Below are positions 24,789 to 34,919 of a DNA stretch of 46,600 nt, piece after piece. Numbering within the stretch: the first letter of the stretch is position 1; every line of letters begins with the position of its first letter. The DNA comes from Planctomycetota bacterium (GTDB lineage: Bacteria > Planctomycetota > Planctomycetia > Pirellulales > UBA1268), in contig JAGWVR010000015.1 of assembly GCA_018970785.1 (NCBI GenBank), positions 1 to 46,600 of the forward strand, given 5' to 3'. Position numbers and translations under genes: made by a program. The notes below the pieces were generated by a model, which made no database searches, had not been told where the DNA came from, and saw nothing but the letters and a program-made list of their open reading frames with translations.

Positions 24789-26246
24789 TCAGCCACCACC
24801 GTCGAACGTCACTCCCTGGGCGAGCGGCAGGTCGCGCGAGAAGTTGACCGTCACCGTCTGCCGGCGCATGTAGCCCTTCCAGGCATCGCTGCCGCTCTCG
24901 CGGCCGCCGCCGGTCTCCTTCTCGCCGCCGAACGCTCCGCCGATCTCGGCCCCCGACGGGCCGATGTTGACGTTGGCGATCCCGCAGTCGGACCCGGCCG
25001 CCGAGACGAACCGCTCCGCCTCGCGGAGGTCGAGCGTGAAGATGCAGCCCGACAGTCCCTGGGGGACGTCGTTGTGGAGCCGGAGCGCCTCGTCGAAGTC
25101 GTCGAACCCGAGCACGTAGAGGAGCGGCGCGAACGTCTCCTCACGGACGATCGCCGACTGCCTTGGCATCCGCACGAGCGCCGGGCGGACGTACACGCCG
25201 CCGCGTGGGACGCCGCTCGTCACCCGGCCGCCCCCCCACGGCTCGCCACCGTCGGCGACCGCCCGGTCGAGGGCCCGCTCCATCGCCACCGCCGCGGCCT
25301 CGTCGACGAGTGGGCCGAGGAGTGTGGCCGGGTCGCGCGGGTCGCCGATCGGGATCGAGGCGTAGGCCCTTTTCAGGCGCTCGACGAGCGGCGCCGCCAC
25401 CGAACGGTGGACGATCAGCCGCCGCAGCGACGTGCAGCGCTGCCCGGCCGTGCCGATCGCCGAGAACACGATCGCGCGGACCGCGAGGTCGAGGTCGGCG
25501 GAGGGGCAGACGATCATCGCGGCGTTGCCCCCCAACTCGAGCAGCACCCGGCCGAACCGGGCGGCGACCAGCGGCGCGACGGCCCGGCCCATCCGCGTCG
25601 AGCCGGTCGCCGAGACCAGTGCCACGCCGCCGTCGGCCGCCAGCGCCATCCCCTGCTCGGGTCCGCCGTTGACGAGCTGCACGAGGCCCGGCGGGGCGTC
25701 GGACCCGAACCGGTCCAGCGCCCTTGCGAGGATCGCGAGCGCGGCGGCCGCCGTCAGCGGAGCCTTCTCCGACGGCTTCCAGATCACCGGGTCGCCACAG
25801 ACCAGCGCCAGGGCGGCGTTCCAGCACCACACCGCGACCGGGAAGTTGAACGCCGAGATCACGGCGCAGGGGCCGAGCGGGTGCCAGCCCTCCGCCATCC
25901 GGTGGCCGGGGCGCTCGGAGGCGATCGACAGCCCGTGGAGCTGGCGCGAGAGACCGACGGCGAAGTCGCAGACGTCGATCATCTCCTGGACCTCCCCCTC
26001 GGCCTCGGCGCCGATCTTGCCGACCTCGAGCGTGACGAGGGCGGCGAGCCGGTGCTTCTCGGCGCGCAGCTCCGCGCCGAACAGGCGCACCAGTTCGCCG
26101 CGGCGCGGGGCGGGCACGTCGCGCCACCGCGTGAACGCCACCCCGGCGGCGGCGACGACGCCGGCGATCGCCTCCGGAGGGGTGACGGCGACGGAGCCCA
26201 GCACGGCACCGTCGATCGGCGAGACGCTCGTCAGCTCGGCGGCCAT
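24789..26246 (-). CDS. ALDH7-type semialdehyde dehydrogenase
   Basis: 485 residues from ATG 26246, after a GGGGAGG ribosome-binding site. Complete NAD-aldehyde dehydrogenase: N134 (SAFNFP), K157 (WKPSE), E237 (LELGGN) and catalytic C271 (AGQRCTSLRRL). The stretch SGAEIGGAFGGEKETGGG followed by RESGSDAWKGYMRR is the signature of the ALDH7 subfamily (antiquitin; AmaB/piperideine-6-carboxylate dehydrogenase), which oxidises alpha-aminoadipate semialdehyde in lysine breakdown. No dedicated lysine-catabolism gene is adjacent. A 2-oxoglutarate-semialdehyde activity completing the hydroxyproline pathway 12 kb away is possible but would be atypical for ALDH7. Cytoplasmic. It follows the TolC-like gene by 76 bp and probably has its own promoter. 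Confidence 0.9.
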   Translation of the reverse strand: MAAELTSVSPIDGAVLGSVAVTPPEAIAGVVAAAGVAFTRWRDVPAPRRGELVRLFGAELRAEKHRLAALVTLEVGKIGAEAEGEVQEMIDVCDFAVGLSRQLHGLSIASERPGHRMAEGWHPLGPCAVISAFNFPVAVWCWNAALALVCGDPVIWKPSEKAPLTAAAALAILARALDRFGSDAPPGLVQLVNGGPEQGMALAADGGVALVSATGSTRMGRAVAPLVAARFGRVLLELGGNAAMIVCPSADLDLAVRAIVFSAIGTAGQRCTSLRRLIVHRSVAAPLVERLKRAYASIPIGDPRDPATLLGPLVDEAAAVAMERALDRAVADGGEPWGGGRVTSGVPRGGVYVRPALVRMPRQSAIVREETFAPLLYVLGFDDFDEALRLHNDVPQGLSGCIFTLDLREAERFVSAAGSDCGIANVNIGPSGAEIGGAFGGEKETGGGRESGSDAWKGYMRRQTVTVNFSRDLPLAQGVTFDGGG

Positions 26247-26286
26247 GGCGGAACCTCCCCGGGCCCGGTGCGGGCGCCGTGGCGCG

Positions 26287-26292
26287 ACAGTA
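26287..26292 (-). promoter_or_regulatory. Candidate -10 for the ALDH7 gene
   Basis: TACTGT on the minus strand (GCCATACTGTCG), about 41 bp upstream of the ATG, with the GGGGAGG ribosome-binding site between them. No -35 seen. Confidence 0.3.
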
Positions 26293-26322
26293 TGGCAGCC
26301 GCGGCAGTCGGCGCGCCGGGCG

Positions 26323-27954
26323 TCAGTTGGCGTCGCCCCGCGCCTCCGGGCGGGCCACCGTCTCGACCGCGGCGGCGGCGGGCTCCTCGATCGAGCCGGC
26401 GACCGGCGGCCGCCCGAGGGCATGTTCGAGCCGGAATTGGGCGACGTTGTAGTCGATGACCGCGTCGAGATATTCGGTCCGGGCTTGGGCCAGCGCCTGG
26501 ATCGGCTGGAGCACCTCGATGGGGCGCGTCGCCGCGACGGGCAGGCCTGCCGCGCGGCGGATCGTCGCGAGATTGAGGTCCACCGAGCGGACCGCCGCGG
26601 CGGTCGTCTCCTTCATCCGCTCCAGCTGCCGGCGCGCGGCGATCCGCGCCTTCTCGGCCTGGACGACCTCGGCGGCGACGCGGTCCTGGACCTTGAGGAA
26701 GCCGAGGTCGGCCACCCGTCGTTCGGCACCGCGCCGCTCGCGGATCGCACGGTCGGTGAACCCGAGGTTTGCCGTCTCCCAGTAGAGATTGACGTCGGCG
26801 TCGCTGCGCGAGGCGAAGTCGCCGAAGAACTCGTCGCGGCCACCGCCGAAGCCGCCGCCGGAGTAGCGGAAGGCGACGCTGGGCACGAACGGCCGCAGCC
26901 GGGCCTGGCGGAGGCGGATGAGCGTCTCCTCGACGAGCGCCCGGGCCTCGGCCAGCTCCGGCCGGTTGCGCAGGCCCGTGGCCACGAGGTCGTCGAGCAG
27001 CGCGTCGTCGGCGACCACGCGGAGCACCGCTTCGGCCGGCTCGACGGGGGCGACGACGACCAGCGGGTCGAGCCGGGTGCGCCGCACGAGGTCGGCCGAG
27101 GCGACCTCGAGCGCACCGACCGCCTGCTCGACATCGGCCAGGCGGCGGTCGCGTTCGGCGAGGCTGCGCTGGTGATCCCCCTCCAGTCCGGCGCCGGCGC
27201 GCACGAAGGCGTCGGTCACCGCGACGAGCTCGGCGGCGTTGGCAGCCGCCTCACGGGCGATCGCCAGCCGGCCGGCGGCACGCTGCAGCTCCATGTACGA
27301 CTCCGCGGTGCCGAGCAGCGCGTCGTTGGCGGCGGTGCGGATCCCCGCCCGGCGGGCATCGACGATCTGCCGGGCCGCGAGCGGCAGGAAGATGGCGTCG
27401 GAGATCCGCAGGACGGTCGTCAGGCCGGTGACCGGTGCCGGCCCACCGGCGGGCACGGGACCGGTGATGCTCGATCCCCCGGCCGCCGTCGCCCCGAGGA
27501 ACAGCGAGCTCTTGCTGATCGTCCGCACCGGCCCCTCGACGACTTGGGCCTGGCCGTCGTGGCGGATCCAGTTCGGGCCGATGAAGATGCTCGGCAGCCA
27601 CAGGGCGCGGGCGTGCTGCAGGTCGGCGGCCGCCGCGGCCATCCGCGCCCGGGCGATGGCGACGTCGAGATCGCGCGCGCCGCAGAGGCGCAGCGCCGCC
27701 GCCAGATCGATCGGTTGGATTTCCTGGTCGGCGATCAACGGCCCCGTCGAGGCCAGCGCCACCGCCTTGCCGCGGGTCGGATCGGGGAGCGGAGCCGCGG
27801 CCTCGAGGAACGAGGCTGCGGCGACGGTCGGGGCGGCGTCGGGATCGATCGGTTTCGGCTCGAAGGGGGAGAGGAACAGTCCCGGGGGATCGGCCGCACG
27901 CGTGGGCAGCGCCACGCCAGCGGCCGCGCCGAGCAGCAGCGCTGCGCCGATCAC
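26323..27954 (-). CDS. TolC-family outer membrane efflux protein
   Basis: 543 residues from a GTG at 27954, chosen because AGGA lies 8 nt upstream and a signal-peptide core (IGAALLLGAAAGVALP, then TRAAD) follows at once. An ATG at 28098 would add 48 residues but would be translated through the hairpin element described at 28022-28113. The body has the two repeated OEP-type halves: long Ala/Arg/Leu/Glu-rich helices (IDLAAALRLCGARDLDVAIA; LGTAESYMELQRAAGRLAIA) separated by short beta-strand segments. The end, VIDYNVAQFRLEHALGRPP, is typical of TolC-like channels. It probably forms the outer-membrane duct for the RND-adaptor fusion encoded upstream on the same strand. Start uncertain. Confidence 0.85.
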   Translation of the reverse strand: MIGAALLLGAAAGVALPTRAADPPGLFLSPFEPKPIDPDAAPTVAAASFLEAAAPLPDPTRGKAVALASTGPLIADQEIQPIDLAAALRLCGARDLDVAIARARMAAAAADLQHARALWLPSIFIGPNWIRHDGQAQVVEGPVRTISKSSLFLGATAAGGSSITGPVPAGGPAPVTGLTTVLRISDAIFLPLAARQIVDARRAGIRTAANDALLGTAESYMELQRAAGRLAIAREAAANAAELVAVTDAFVRAGAGLEGDHQRSLAERDRRLADVEQAVGALEVASADLVRRTRLDPLVVVAPVEPAEAVLRVVADDALLDDLVATGLRNRPELAEARALVEETLIRLRQARLRPFVPSVAFRYSGGGFGGGRDEFFGDFASRSDADVNLYWETANLGFTDRAIRERRGAERRVADLGFLKVQDRVAAEVVQAEKARIAARRQLERMKETTAAAVRSVDLNLATIRRAAGLPVAATRPIEVLQPIQALAQARTEYLDAVIDYNVAQFRLEHALGRPPVAGSIEEPAAAAVETVARPEARGDAN

Positions 27955-27997
27955 CGCCGCCGTCCTGTTTGGCGGGGCGCGGCCACCGCGCCCGGCG

Positions 27998-28040
27998 CTA
28001 GCAGCCCGTGGAAAAAGTGATCGGCCGCCGGATGCGGCCG
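27998..28040 (-). terminator. Intrinsic terminator/attenuator-like hairpin with T-tract
   Basis: Minus strand: a perfect 7-bp GC stem CGGCCGC/GCGGCCG with a 5-nt loop (28040-28022), then after 4 nt a run of five T (within ATCACTTTTTCC). It lies ahead of the TolC-like gene and about 330 nt after the RND-adaptor stop. It is the only hairpin in the window closely followed by a T-run, so it may limit read-through into the TolC-like gene. Confidence 0.45.
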
Positions 28041-28113
28041 ACGGCGACCCGGGAAACCCTCGGCGTTTCCCGCGGTCGCCGCAATGGACAAAGGCCATGG
28101 AGGGCTTTGTCCA
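28022..28113. repeat. Three consecutive stem-loops (REP-like element or structured leader)
   Basis: Three back-to-back inverted repeats with almost no spacer: 28022-28040 (7 bp, perfect), 28042-28081 (16 paired bases with one bulge, arms CGGCGACCCGGGAAAC and GTTTCCCGCGGTCGCCG, loop 7) and 28085-28113 (9 bp, TGGACAAAG/CTTTGTCCA, loop 11). The flank TAGCAGCCCGTGGAAAAAGT (28000-28019) looks like the edge of a dispersed planctomycete intergenic repeat I have seen before, but no second copy occurs here. It occupies the middle of the 417-bp gap 27955-28371; in the rest of that gap I see nothing convincing. Confidence 0.5.
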
Positions 28114-28371
28114 CGGACAGCTGGATCCCGCCGGACCGTCGCGTCGGGCACGCACCCGGCGGTGGGCCGCGGTATCGGGACGGGCGGTCGCGGGCATGGC
28201 CTGGAGACGCTTGGGGCGCAGGGCAGGGGCCTTGTCGGGTCGAACGGCCGATCCTTCCATCGGCCGAACAACCGCCCCAGCTTCGCCCGGGCCACCGATC
28301 GGCAACGTCATCGCCGCGGGAGGGGTTGCCCGCGTTCCCCATGTCGCCCCGCCCGCCGCGCTCGACCGGGC

Positions 28372-31300
28372 TCAGCGCCCCTTGGCCGCCGGCTGACCTT
28401 CGGACCATTCGGCACGCGGCGCACGGGCGATCGACTCGCCATCGGCGAGACCGGAAACGATTTCCACCCCGTCGGCAGTCTCCAGGCCGATCGTCACGCC
28501 CCGCTCGACGGGCCGCCCGTCGACGACGACGAACAGCCGGCGCCGCGCCGGCGAGTCTCCCGGCAGCAACGCTCCGGGCGGAACCGCCAGCGCGTCGTCG
28601 CGCGACGCGGTCGTGATCACCGCTTCGACGTAGCCGCCAGGGCGGATCCGACCGGCCGGGCCCCCTGCCTCCGGATCGAGATCGACCTCGGTGCGCAGCG
28701 TGCGCGTCGTGTCGGAGAGGCTCCACCCGGTGCGGGCGACGCGCGACTGGATGACCACGCCGGGAAGGGCCGGGAACCGGATCTCGACCGGGTCCCCGGC
28801 CTCGACGAGCGCGGCGTCGCTCTCCGGCACGGCGACCACCGCCCGGAGCCGGTCGACCCTAGCGATTTCGAGAACCGCAGGGGAGTCGCCGCCGGTGAGA
28901 TGGCCGGGATCGACGAGGCGCCGGGTGACGACCCCGGGAAATGGGGCGACGATCCGGGCGTAGCCCAACGCGGCGTCGATCCGCCCCGCCTCCGCGACGG
29001 CGACCTCGACGGTGGCCCGCGTCGTGTCGAGATCGGCCCGGGCTTCTTCCTCCGCCGCGGTCGCCTCCATGACCAGCGCCTCGGCGAGGCGCACCCGCGC
29101 TGCCGCCTCCTGGCAGCCAGCCTCGGCCGCGGCCAGCTGCGCGCGCAGTTCGTCGGCCAGGGCGCCGGTCACCGCCCCGTCGGCGACGAGTCGCTCGGCG
29201 CGCTTGTATTCCGCCCGGCGCCGGTCGCGCTCCGCAGCCGATCGGGTCACCGCCGCCTCGGCCTCGGCGATCTTCGCCACCGCGGTCCGCCCGCCCGCCT
29301 GCGCCGCGGCGAGGCGCGACTCCGCCTGGCGGACGGCGGCCCGGGCATGGGCCACGACCGCTTCCTGACGCTGCCGTTCGGCGCGCAGTTCCGGCACCGC
29401 GATCTCCGCGAGCACGTCGCCAGCGGCGACCGTGTCACCGATGTCGACGCCGATCCGGTCGACGATCCCGCTCACCTTGGCGACGAGCAGGGCGGTCTCG
29501 GCGGCCTCGATCCTCCCCGGTTGCCGGACCGTGCGGCGCAGCACGCCGCGGACCGGCGTGACGACGTCGACGCGCGGGGCCGCCGCTGCCGCCGGCGCCG
29601 TGGCCGGTGGCGCCGGTGCCGGCCGGTTGCACCCCGCGACCAAGGCCAGGGCGAGGAGGGCCGGAACGACGACGCCCGGGGCAACGCGCCTGTCGATGTC
29701 GGCCGGGTGAAGCGACGGGCTGCCCACGGGGCGACCGCGCATCAGCAGCGCGTAGATGCCGGGCAGGAGCAGGAGCGTGGTGAACACCGAGGCGCCGAGC
29801 CCGCCGATCACCGCCCGGCCGAGCGGCGCCGACTGCTCCCCTCCCTCGCCGATGCCGATCGCCAGAGGGAGCATGCCCGCGATCATCGCCAGGCTCGTCA
29901 TCAGGATCGGCCGGAGCCGGTCGGCGGCCGCCTGCCGCGCGGCGCCGTCGGCGGGGCGTCCGCCGCGCCGCTCCCTTTCGGCGAACGACACGAGAAGGAT
30001 CGCATTGGCCGTCGACACTCCCAGAGCCATGATCGCTCCCATGAAAGACTGGAGGTTGAGCGTCGTGCCCGTGATCCGCAGCGCGACCGCCACGCCGACG
30101 ATGACGACCGGGGCGCCCGACACCGCGATCAGCGCCAGCCGCGGCGACTGGAAGGCCGCGGTCAGCACCAGGAGGATGACCACGACGGCCGCCACCAACC
30201 CGATCGACAGCCCGCGGACGATCTCGTCGAGCGGTGCCAACTGGCCGCGGAGATCGACCTTCACCCCCTTGGGAGGCGGCCCGGTCGCGGCGACCGCCGC
30301 CGCCACGGCCCGGGACGCGCTCCCCAGGTCGGTTCCGGCGACGTTGGCCATGATCGAGATCGTGCGGCGCATGTTGTAGCGGTCGAACTGGCCGGGCATC
30401 GAGCCCCGGCCGATGTCGGCGACGTCGCGGAGAAGAACCGCCGGGCCGCCCGCGAGCGCCGGCGCGGTGCCCGCCGTGCGGTGCTCGACCGGCAGCCGGG
30501 CGATGTCGTCGACGCCGGTCATCCGCTCGAGGGGGATTTCGAGCTGCACCTGATAGCCGATGCCGGTCTTCGGATCGGGCCAGTAATTCGGCACGACGAA
30601 CCGGCTCGACGACGTCGCGGTGACCAGCGACCGGGCGATGTCGTCGACAGCGACGCCGCTGGCCCCGGCGCGGCGGCGGTCGATGGCGACGCGGACCGTC
30701 GGGTAATCGAGCGCCTGGGCGAAACGGACGTCGCGGAGGCCGGGGAGCGCCGCGAGGGCGGCGCGGAGGCGGGCGGCGTGGGCGCGGGTGTCGTCGAACG
30801 ACGGTCCGCTCACCGCCACCTCGACCGGCGTCGGTGCCCCGAGGCTCATCACCTCGCTGACGATGTCGGCCGGTTCGAACGACAGGCCGACGGCGGGCAG
30901 CTCGGCGGCCAAGCGCGTCCGCAACCTTGCGACGAGCGCGGGGGTGTCGACGTGCCGCTCCGGCCGGAGGGCGACGCGCACCACCGCTTCCTCCGGTCCC
31001 GCCGTCCACTGGTAGATCGCGTTGATCGGGTAACTGGCGGGGATCAGCCCCGCGTAGCCGACGGAGATCGCGATCGCGTCACCGCCCGCCTCCTCGTCGA
31101 CCGCCGCCAGCACCTGCCTCACGATCGCTTCGGTGCGCTCGATCCGCGTGCCGGTCGGCGCCTCGATCCGCACCTGGAACCTCCCGGCGTCGACGCGCGG
31201 GAAGATCTCGAGGCCCACGCCGTGCGACAGCCACCACAGCGCCGCGGCGCTCGCCGTCAGCGTCATCGGCACCAGCCAGGCTCGCCACCGCACCGTCGTG

Positions 31301-32847
31301 GCGACGAGGAACGCGACCGCTCGGGCGACGGTGCCGGGCCCGTGGTCGGCGGCGGCTGCCGGCCGGAGCGCCCAGGCGGCGGCCACCGGCACGAGGGTGC
31401 TCGAGAGGACGTAGCTGGCCGTCATCGAGAACACGACCGCCAGCGACAGGGGCACGAACAGCGCCCGCGCCGTCCCGGTCATGAAGAACCCGGGGAGGAA
31501 CACGGCGACGATGCACACCAGGGCCAGCAGCCGGGGCAGCGCCGTGTCGACGTTGCCCTCCCGGACCGCCGCGGAAACCGCCGCCGGACCCGACCGCTCG
31601 CGCCGCGCGAGCCGCGCGTGGATGTTCTCGACCTCGACGGTCGCCTCGTCGACGACGATCCCGACCGCCAGGGCCAGGCCGCCGAGCGTCATCAGATTGA
31701 GCGACTGCCGTGTCAGCCACAGTCCGACGAGTCCGCCGGCCAGGGCGAACGGCAGCGTCGCGACGACGACCGCGGCGCTGCGCCAGTCGCGCAGGAAGAG
31801 GAGCGTCACGAGCCCGACGAGGCCGGCCCCGAACAGCGCCTCGGTGACGAGGCTGGCGATCGCCCGCGTGACGGTCGGCGACTGGTCGAACTCGAAACCG
31901 ACGCGGATGTCGTCGGGCAGCACCGCCTGCATGTCGGGGAGGGCCGCGCGGACGGCGTCGACGACCGCCAGCGTCGACGCCTCGGCACGCTTCGTCACCA
32001 GGATGTAGACGGCGCGGCGGCCGTCGACCAGGGCGTAGCCGGTGGTGACGTCGCTGGAGTCGGCGACGGTGCCGACGTCGCGGAGGAAGACGACCGTGTC
32101 GCCGGCCCGGCGGACGGGGATGTCGAGCAGGTCGGCGACGTCGCGGACGAGCGTGTTGGCCGTCACGATCGGCATCTCGTCGCCGATCCGGATCACGCCG
32201 GACGGGCTGATGGTGTTGCCGTGGACGAGGGCGTCGAGGACCTCGTCGGGGCTCATCGCCAGCGCCTGGAGACGGTCGGGGTCGAGCCTGACCACGACCG
32301 TCCGTTGGCTGCCGCCGAACGGTGGCGGCGCCGACACGCCCGGCAACCCGGCGAACATCGGCCGCACCTTGAACAGCGCCTGGTCCTGGATCTCGCCGAT
32401 CGTCTTGGTGGCGCTCGACAGCACCAGGTAGCCGACCGGCACGCTGCCGCCGTCGAACCGGGTGATGAACGGCGACACGGTTCCCGGCGGCATGAAGGCC
32501 CGGGCGCGGGTCACGTAGCCGATCGTCTCCGCCATCGCCTGCGCCATGTCGGTGCCGGGATGGAAGACGAGCTTCATGATCGCCATTCCCTGCACCGATC
32601 GGCTCTCCACGTGGTGGATGCCGCCGATGTAGAGGAAGTGGTACTCGTAATAATTGGTGAGCAGGCCCTCCATCTGCGCCGGGTCCATGCCGCCGTAGGG
32701 CTGGCAGACGTAGACCACCGGGGCGTCGAGGTTGGGAAAGACGTCGATCCGCATTCGGCGGACGGCGACGCCGGCGAGGAGCAACAGCGCGACGACGCCG
32801 ACGACGACCGTCCAGGGGCGCCGCAGGGCGGCGTCGATCGGATTCAT
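28372..32847 (-). CDS. RND efflux permease fused to its periplasmic adaptor (MFP)
   Basis: 1491 residues in one frame from ATG 32847. Residues ~1-1045 are a complete AcrB/HAE-like RND permease: N-terminal helix and RRMRIDVFPNLDAP, a TM4 proton-relay-like segment GIVVDEATVEVEN, two large periplasmic loops, and a second TM half ending LLLLPGIYALLMRGRP. Instead of a stop, a short linker leads to an extra hydrophobic segment VVVPALLALALVAGC (C1073, lipobox-like) and then a standard adaptor: barrel-sandwich halves (TALLVAKVSGIVDRIGVDIG and IVAPFPGVVTRRLVDPGHL), a long coiled-coil hairpin (~1135-1240), and a membrane-proximal domain to 1491. The extra helix would carry the adaptor into the periplasm. 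Separate permease and adaptor genes are the rule. No in-frame stop lies in 29600-29760. A TolC-like gene follows. Substrate unknown. Confidence 0.88.
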   Translation of the reverse strand: MNPIDAALRRPWTVVVGVVALLLLAGVAVRRMRIDVFPNLDAPVVYVCQPYGGMDPAQMEGLLTNYYEYHFLYIGGIHHVESRSVQGMAIMKLVFHPGTDMAQAMAETIGYVTRARAFMPPGTVSPFITRFDGGSVPVGYLVLSSATKTIGEIQDQALFKVRPMFAGLPGVSAPPPFGGSQRTVVVRLDPDRLQALAMSPDEVLDALVHGNTISPSGVIRIGDEMPIVTANTLVRDVADLLDIPVRRAGDTVVFLRDVGTVADSSDVTTGYALVDGRRAVYILVTKRAEASTLAVVDAVRAALPDMQAVLPDDIRVGFEFDQSPTVTRAIASLVTEALFGAGLVGLVTLLFLRDWRSAAVVVATLPFALAGGLVGLWLTRQSLNLMTLGGLALAVGIVVDEATVEVENIHARLARRERSGPAAVSAAVREGNVDTALPRLLALVCIVAVFLPGFFMTGTARALFVPLSLAVVFSMTASYVLSSTLVPVAAAWALRPAAAADHGPGTVARAVAFLVATTVRWRAWLVPMTLTASAAALWWLSHGVGLEIFPRVDAGRFQVRIEAPTGTRIERTEAIVRQVLAAVDEEAGGDAIAISVGYAGLIPASYPINAIYQWTAGPEEAVVRVALRPERHVDTPALVARLRTRLAAELPAVGLSFEPADIVSEVMSLGAPTPVEVAVSGPSFDDTRAHAARLRAALAALPGLRDVRFAQALDYPTVRVAIDRRRAGASGVAVDDIARSLVTATSSSRFVVPNYWPDPKTGIGYQVQLEIPLERMTGVDDIARLPVEHRTAGTAPALAGGPAVLLRDVADIGRGSMPGQFDRYNMRRTISIMANVAGTDLGSASRAVAAAVAATGPPPKGVKVDLRGQLAPLDEIVRGLSIGLVAAVVVILLVLTAAFQSPRLALIAVSGAPVVIVGVAVALRITGTTLNLQSFMGAIMALGVSTANAILLVSFAERERRGGRPADGAARQAAADRLRPILMTSLAMIAGMLPLAIGIGEGGEQSAPLGRAVIGGLGASVFTTLLLLPGIYALLMRGRPVGSPSLHPADIDRRVAPGVVVPALLALALVAGCNRPAPAPPATAPAAAAAPRVDVVTPVRGVLRRTVRQPGRIEAAETALLVAKVSGIVDRIGVDIGDTVAAGDVLAEIAVPELRAERQRQEAVVAHARAAVRQAESRLAAAQAGGRTAVAKIAEAEAAVTRSAAERDRRRAEYKRAERLVADGAVTGALADELRAQLAAAEAGCQEAAARVRLAEALVMEATAAEEEARADLDTTRATVEVAVAEAGRIDAALGYARIVAPFPGVVTRRLVDPGHLTGGDSPAVLEIARVDRLRAVVAVPESDAALVEAGDPVEIRFPALPGVVIQSRVARTGWSLSDTTRTLRTEVDLDPEAGGPAGRIRPGGYVEAVITTASRDDALAVPPGALLPGDSPARRRLFVVVDGRPVERGVTIGLETADGVEIVSGLADGESIARAPRAEWSEGQPAAKGR

Positions 32848-32984
32848 ACGGGCTGCGACGCTCCGGGGGGCGGCAGGCTGCCGACGATGTGACCGGCCCG
32901 CGGGGCACGGGCTGGCGGCGCCGACCCTCACCCGCCCCGCGTCGGCGCCGATCAACGGCCCGTGGAGCGAACCTCGCCGGGGCT

Positions 32985-32995
32985 GGTAGTCTACC
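32985..32995. promoter_or_regulatory. Symmetric -10-like element between divergent transporter genes
   Basis: The palindrome GGTAGTCTACC gives TAGTCT on the plus strand and TAGACT on the minus strand, so it could serve as -10 for both the SSS symporter gene (leader ~82 nt) and the RND gene (leader ~134 nt). The rest of the 233-bp gap 32848-33080 is very GC-rich, and I see no other signal in it. Confidence 0.3.
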
Positions 32996-33080
32996 GACGA
33001 CGACCCGCCGGGCGGCGTGGGGCACGGGCGGGATCGTCGCTGTCCGGACGAACCCGTCGGCCCGCGCACGGACCAGCCCC

Positions 33081-34880
<1,800 letters not shown>

Positions 34881-34898
34881 GGCTGTCGGCGTGCGGGC

Positions 34899-34919
34899 CA
34901 AGGTCGCGCGGACCTCGGG
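34899..34919. terminator. Weak hairpin between convergent stops
   Basis: AGGTC/GACCT with a GCGCG loop and flanking CC/GG pairing, inside the 39-bp gap between the stops at 34880 and 34920. Weak stem, no T-tract. Confidence 0.25.

Noticed and set aside
28114-28311. Longer TolC-like start at 28311 or 28098
   Set aside because: These would translate through three hairpins and a non-conserved-looking Arg/Ser/Pro-rich stretch before the signal-peptide core; GTG 27954 has AGGA at good spacing. Not fully excluded.
28084-32892. A 1602-codon open frame on the plus strand opposite the RND-adaptor gene
   Set aside because: Its translation is dominated by Arg, His, Asp and Gly with no family motif. 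It exists because the GC-rich codon bias of the real minus-strand gene removes stops from the antisense frame.
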